From: Bacillota bacterium
GTDB lineage: Bacteria; Bacillota; Clostridia; Acetivibrionales; DTU013
DNA length: 36,312 bases
Assembly: GCA_023435925.1 (NCBI GenBank)
Contig: JAEZLF010000045.1
Location: 1 to 36,312 of the forward strand
Direction: 5' to 3'
In this document: one piece after another, positions 34,363-36,312 of the stretch
Layout of the letters: each line of letters starts with the position of its first letter
Numbering within the stretch: position 1 is the first letter of the stretch
Notes under the pieces: model-generated
What the model was told of the DNA's origin: nothing
Database searches by the model: none
The model's input: the letters and a program-made list of their open reading frames with translations, nothing else
Program-made: the position numbers and the translations under genes

Positions 34363-35844
34363 ATGAATAATATCCCGGAGGTAAAGCTTGGAATAGTGGC
34401 AGTGAGCAGGGACTGCTTTCCGATAGAGCTCAGCGAGGCCAGAAGGAAAGCCGTAGTTGCCGCCTGCAAAGCAGAGAAGATAGAAATTTTCGAGGTACAG
34501 ACTACCGTCGAAAATGAGAAGGACGCTATGAAGGCTCTTTCCGAAGTGAAGGCAGCCGGTGTCAATGCCTTGGTCGTCTATCTGGGCAACTTTGGCCCGG
34601 AAGGTCCAGAGACACTTTTAGCTCAGAAATTTGCAGGGCCTTCCATGTTTGTCGCTGCAGCGGAGGAAAATGAGGACAGCCTCATCGGCGGCAGGGGCGA
34701 CGCATACTGCGGCATGCTCAACGCTTCTTACAGTATCGGATTAAGAAATTTAAAGCCCTACATACCCGAATACCCTGTAGGAACGGCAGACGAAACAGCA
34801 GAGATGATCGCGGACTTCGAGAATATTGCCAGGATATTAATCGGACTCTCCAAATTGAAGATATTCTCCTTCGGACCAAGGCCTCAGGACTTCCTGGCAT
34901 GTAATGCGCCGATCAGGCCGCTTTACAACCTTGGCGTCGAAATTATGGAAAACTCTGAGCTCGATCTATTTGAAGCATTCAACAAGCACGCAGATGATCC
35001 CCGAATCCCGGCAATCGTAAAAGAAATGGAAGATGAGCTTGGCCGCGGCAACGGATATCCGGGAATACTGCCGAGACTGGCTCAGTACGAGCTGACGCTG
35101 AAGGACTGGATGGAAAATAACATGGGTGCTTGCGAATATGCAGTTTTTGCGAATAAATGCTGGCCTGCATTCCAGACCCAGTTTGGTTTTGTACCCTGCT
35201 ACGTCAACTCCAGATTCGCTGCAAAAGGTATTCCCATTGCATGTGAGACGGACATTTACGGCGCGCTCAGCGAATATATCATCACTTGTGCAACGAAAAT
35301 GCCTGCGACTTTGCTCGACATCAACAATACCGTTCCAAAGGACATGTATGAAAGCAATAAGGATAGGCTCGGCGGCTACAAGCTGAACGACCTGTTCATG
35401 GGCTTCCACTGCGGTAATACGCCCAGCTGTATGATGAAGGACTTCTCGTTGAAGTATCAGCTTATCATGCACAGGCTTCTGGAGCCCGACAAGGAACCCG
35501 ATATTACAAGAGGTACCCTTGAAGGAGCTATCCGCCCCGGAGAAATAACCTTCTTTAGGCTTCAAAGCACTGCTGAGGCAGTTTTGAGAAGCTATGTGGC
35601 AGAGGGCGAGATTATAGACCTCGACCCTAAATCCTTCGGAGGCATAGGAGTATTTGCAATCAGTGAAATGGCGAGATTCTACAGGCATGTTCTCATTGCA
35701 AAGAGATATCCGCACCATGGAGGAGTTGCCTTCAAGCGTTCCGGCAAAGTGCTGTTTGCTGCGATGAAGATGCTCGGAGTAGATGATGTTGCATTCAACC
35801 AGCCTGCGGGAATGCTATACAAGGATGAAAACCCATTCAAATAG
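34363..35844 (+). CDS. L-fucose/L-arabinose isomerase-family protein
   Basis: A 493-aa aldose-ketose isomerase-type enzyme. Positions matching the Mn ligands of E. coli L-fucose isomerase are present: E295 in IACETDIYG, D319 in LLDINNT, and H451/H452 in YPHHGGVAF. The N-terminal Rossmann-like domains (LGIVAVSRDCFP) fit the family, although the protein is shorter than E. coli FucI (about 590 aa). With the GH29 fucosidase in the window, L-fucose to L-fuculose is the natural guess; D-arabinose or another 6-deoxy sugar is possible. GGGGG lies about 7 nt before ATG 34363; in-frame starts from 34249 lie upstream of the promoter and are rejected. Monocistronic: own promoter and a strong terminator. 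Confidence 0.85.
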   Translation: MNNIPEVKLGIVAVSRDCFPIELSEARRKAVVAACKAEKIEIFEVQTTVENEKDAMKALSEVKAAGVNALVVYLGNFGPEGPETLLAQKFAGPSMFVAAAEENEDSLIGGRGDAYCGMLNASYSIGLRNLKPYIPEYPVGTADETAEMIADFENIARILIGLSKLKIFSFGPRPQDFLACNAPIRPLYNLGVEIMENSELDLFEAFNKHADDPRIPAIVKEMEDELGRGNGYPGILPRLAQYELTLKDWMENNMGACEYAVFANKCWPAFQTQFGFVPCYVNSRFAAKGIPIACETDIYGALSEYIITCATKMPATLLDINNTVPKDMYESNKDRLGGYKLNDLFMGFHCGNTPSCMMKDFSLKYQLIMHRLLEPDKEPDITRGTLEGAIRPGEITFFRLQSTAEAVLRSYVAEGEIIDLDPKSFGGIGVFAISEMARFYRHVLIAKRYPHHGGVAFKRSGKVLFAAMKMLGVDDVAFNQPAGMLYKDENPFK

Positions 35845-35872
35845 ACAAATGGAAAAGAAAGCTTGAAATACT

Positions 35873-35910
35873 GCTGGGATAGGCTTAGCTCTAGATATTC
35901 CAGCTTTTTT
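35873..35910 (+). terminator. Intrinsic terminator of the isomerase gene
   Basis: GCTGGGATA (35873-35881) pairs with TATTCCAGC (35896-35904), one G-T wobble, followed directly by TTTTTT. Confidence 0.88.
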
Positions 35911-35937
35911 ATTAAATGCTCGCGGCGCGATACACAC

Positions 35938-35974
35938 AAAACGCGTAAGGAAGGCGCTAAAGCGCCCGCGTTTT
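35938..35974 (+). promoter_or_regulatory. Very stable two-step hairpin of unknown role
   Basis: AAAACGCG (35938-35945) pairs with CGCGTTTT (35967-35974), and inside it GGCGCT (35953-35958) pairs with AGCGCC (35961-35966). The region is unusually rich in CGCG and GCGC for this window. It could act as a second terminator for either direction or be part of another repeat. Confidence 0.5.
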
Positions 35975-36025
35975 GGCGCACAATTCGCGCAAGCGCTCAT
36001 TGAATAGTCCGCAATCATCAAAAAG

Positions 36026-36231
36026 TGAACAACGTCACAGACTCCCAATCAGGATGCATGGGCGAGCAGATGACGAAGTCATCGACCAGCCAGGATGCAT
36101 GGGCGAGCAGATGACGAAGTCATCGACCAGCCCGACGTTGTTCAACGCCACGTTTAAGCGTGGCGCACGAAGTGTAGCGTAGGGCAAATTCATTTTACCC
36201 GTAGCGAGGGGGTATGGGGGCTTGCCCCCAT
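36026..36231 (+). repeat. Structured intergenic element D (covarying-stem family)
   Basis: The outer stem is TGAACAACGTC (36026-36036) with GACGTTGTTCA (36134-36144). It encloses two identical 41-bp modules (36051-36132). Then follow hairpin CGCCACG (36146-36152) / CGTGGCG (36159-36165) and the G/C hairpin ATGGGGGC (36214-36221) / GCCCCCAT (36224-36231). It is very close in sequence to element B over its whole length, and is followed 11 nt later by AGGAGG and a start codon. Confidence 0.8.
36051..36132 (+). repeat. Two identical tandem 41-bp GNA-hairpin modules
   Basis: 36051-36091 and 36092-36132 are exact copies with arms GATGAC-GAA-GTCATC. The perfect identity suggests recent duplication. 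Confidence 0.9.
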
Positions 36232-36252
36232 TGGAAATGGAAGGAGGTGTTG

Positions 36253-36312
36253 ATGATGATGTTCTATTATACGAAGTACAAGAGCTTTTTAATCCGGAAA
36301 ATTTTCGATCTG
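36253..36312 (+). CDS. Start of an unidentified gene (runs off the window)
   Basis: Three consecutive ATG codons (36253, 36256, 36259) follow AGGAGG (36242-36247). Twenty codons are visible, reading MMMFYYTKYKSFLIRKIFDL, basic and followed by the window edge. It is too short to assign; a membrane protein N-terminus is possible. Element D forms its leader. Confidence 0.6.
   Translation, partial: MMMFYYTKYKSFLIRKIFDL

Noticed and set aside
34966..35718. 250-aa minus-strand open frame in the isomerase gene.
   Set aside because: Antisense shadow of a gene with conserved metal-ligand motifs.
36051..36132. Tandem 41-bp repeats considered as a short CRISPR array.
   Set aside because: The units abut with no unique spacers, and only two copies exist; there are no cas genes.

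Overview
The window looks like a chromosomal carbohydrate-utilisation region from an anaerobic member of the Bacillota, most likely a Clostridia-type organism. The grounds are strong AGGAGG-type ribosome binding sites, TTGACA-N17-TATAAT promoters, YesM/YesN-type two-component genes, sugar ABC transporters without their own ATPase, and an aldo/keto reductase carrying two [4Fe-4S] motifs. No rRNA, tRNA, transposase, phage gene or CRISPR array was seen.

Layout. 1-4558 (-) is a very large signalling protein, cut by the left edge: Ser/Thr kinase, AAA ATPase, helical repeats, GAF, then the start of a GGDEF domain. 4907-6088 (+) is a class-C beta-lactamase-like serine hydrolase. 6103-15367 is a glycan-degradation block: GH127-type beta-L-arabinofuranosidase (-), AraC regulator (+), tandem beta-helix pectate-lyase-like protein (+), FMN alpha-hydroxy-acid oxidase-like protein (+), GH29 alpha-L-fucosidase (-) and a second AraC regulator (+). 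15577-17589 holds an Fe-S aldo/keto reductase, a VOC protein and a broken SRPBCC/AHSA1 gene. 17880-24936 is a glucoside-phosphorolysis unit: P-loop kinase-like protein, GH13_18 phosphorylase, CUT1 ABC transporter (binding protein plus two permeases) and a convergent LacI regulator. An 18-bp palindrome overlaps the -35 box of both main promoters. 25254-33088 is a YesM/YesN-type sensor/regulator, an LplABC-type transporter and a Nif3/DUF34 protein. 33433-35844 is an esterase and an L-fucose/L-arabinose isomerase-type enzyme. A new gene starts at 36253 and runs off the window.

Functional picture (inference): oligosaccharides, probably plant-wall or host-glycan fragments containing fucose and arabinofuranose, are imported by two ATPase-less ABC systems. 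They are cut inside the cell by GH127, GH29 and esterase enzymes that lack signal peptides. Products are channelled through phosphorolysis, isomerisation and reduction. Transcription appears split among two AraC proteins, one LacI protein and one two-component system.

Most unusual feature: four intergenic elements (about 150-220 bp; 9236, 14294, 33174 and 36026) share a structured design and all lie on the + strand just upstream of a co-oriented start codon. Each has an outer stem whose sequence changes but whose pairing is kept. Inside is a GGATGCATGGG...CCAGCC core, which in three of the four is a 41-bp module with a C-GNA-G triloop hairpin whose arms also covary; two elements carry the module in tandem. 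They look like a family of structured cis-regulatory leaders or a mobile structured-RNA element that I cannot match to a named family from memory.
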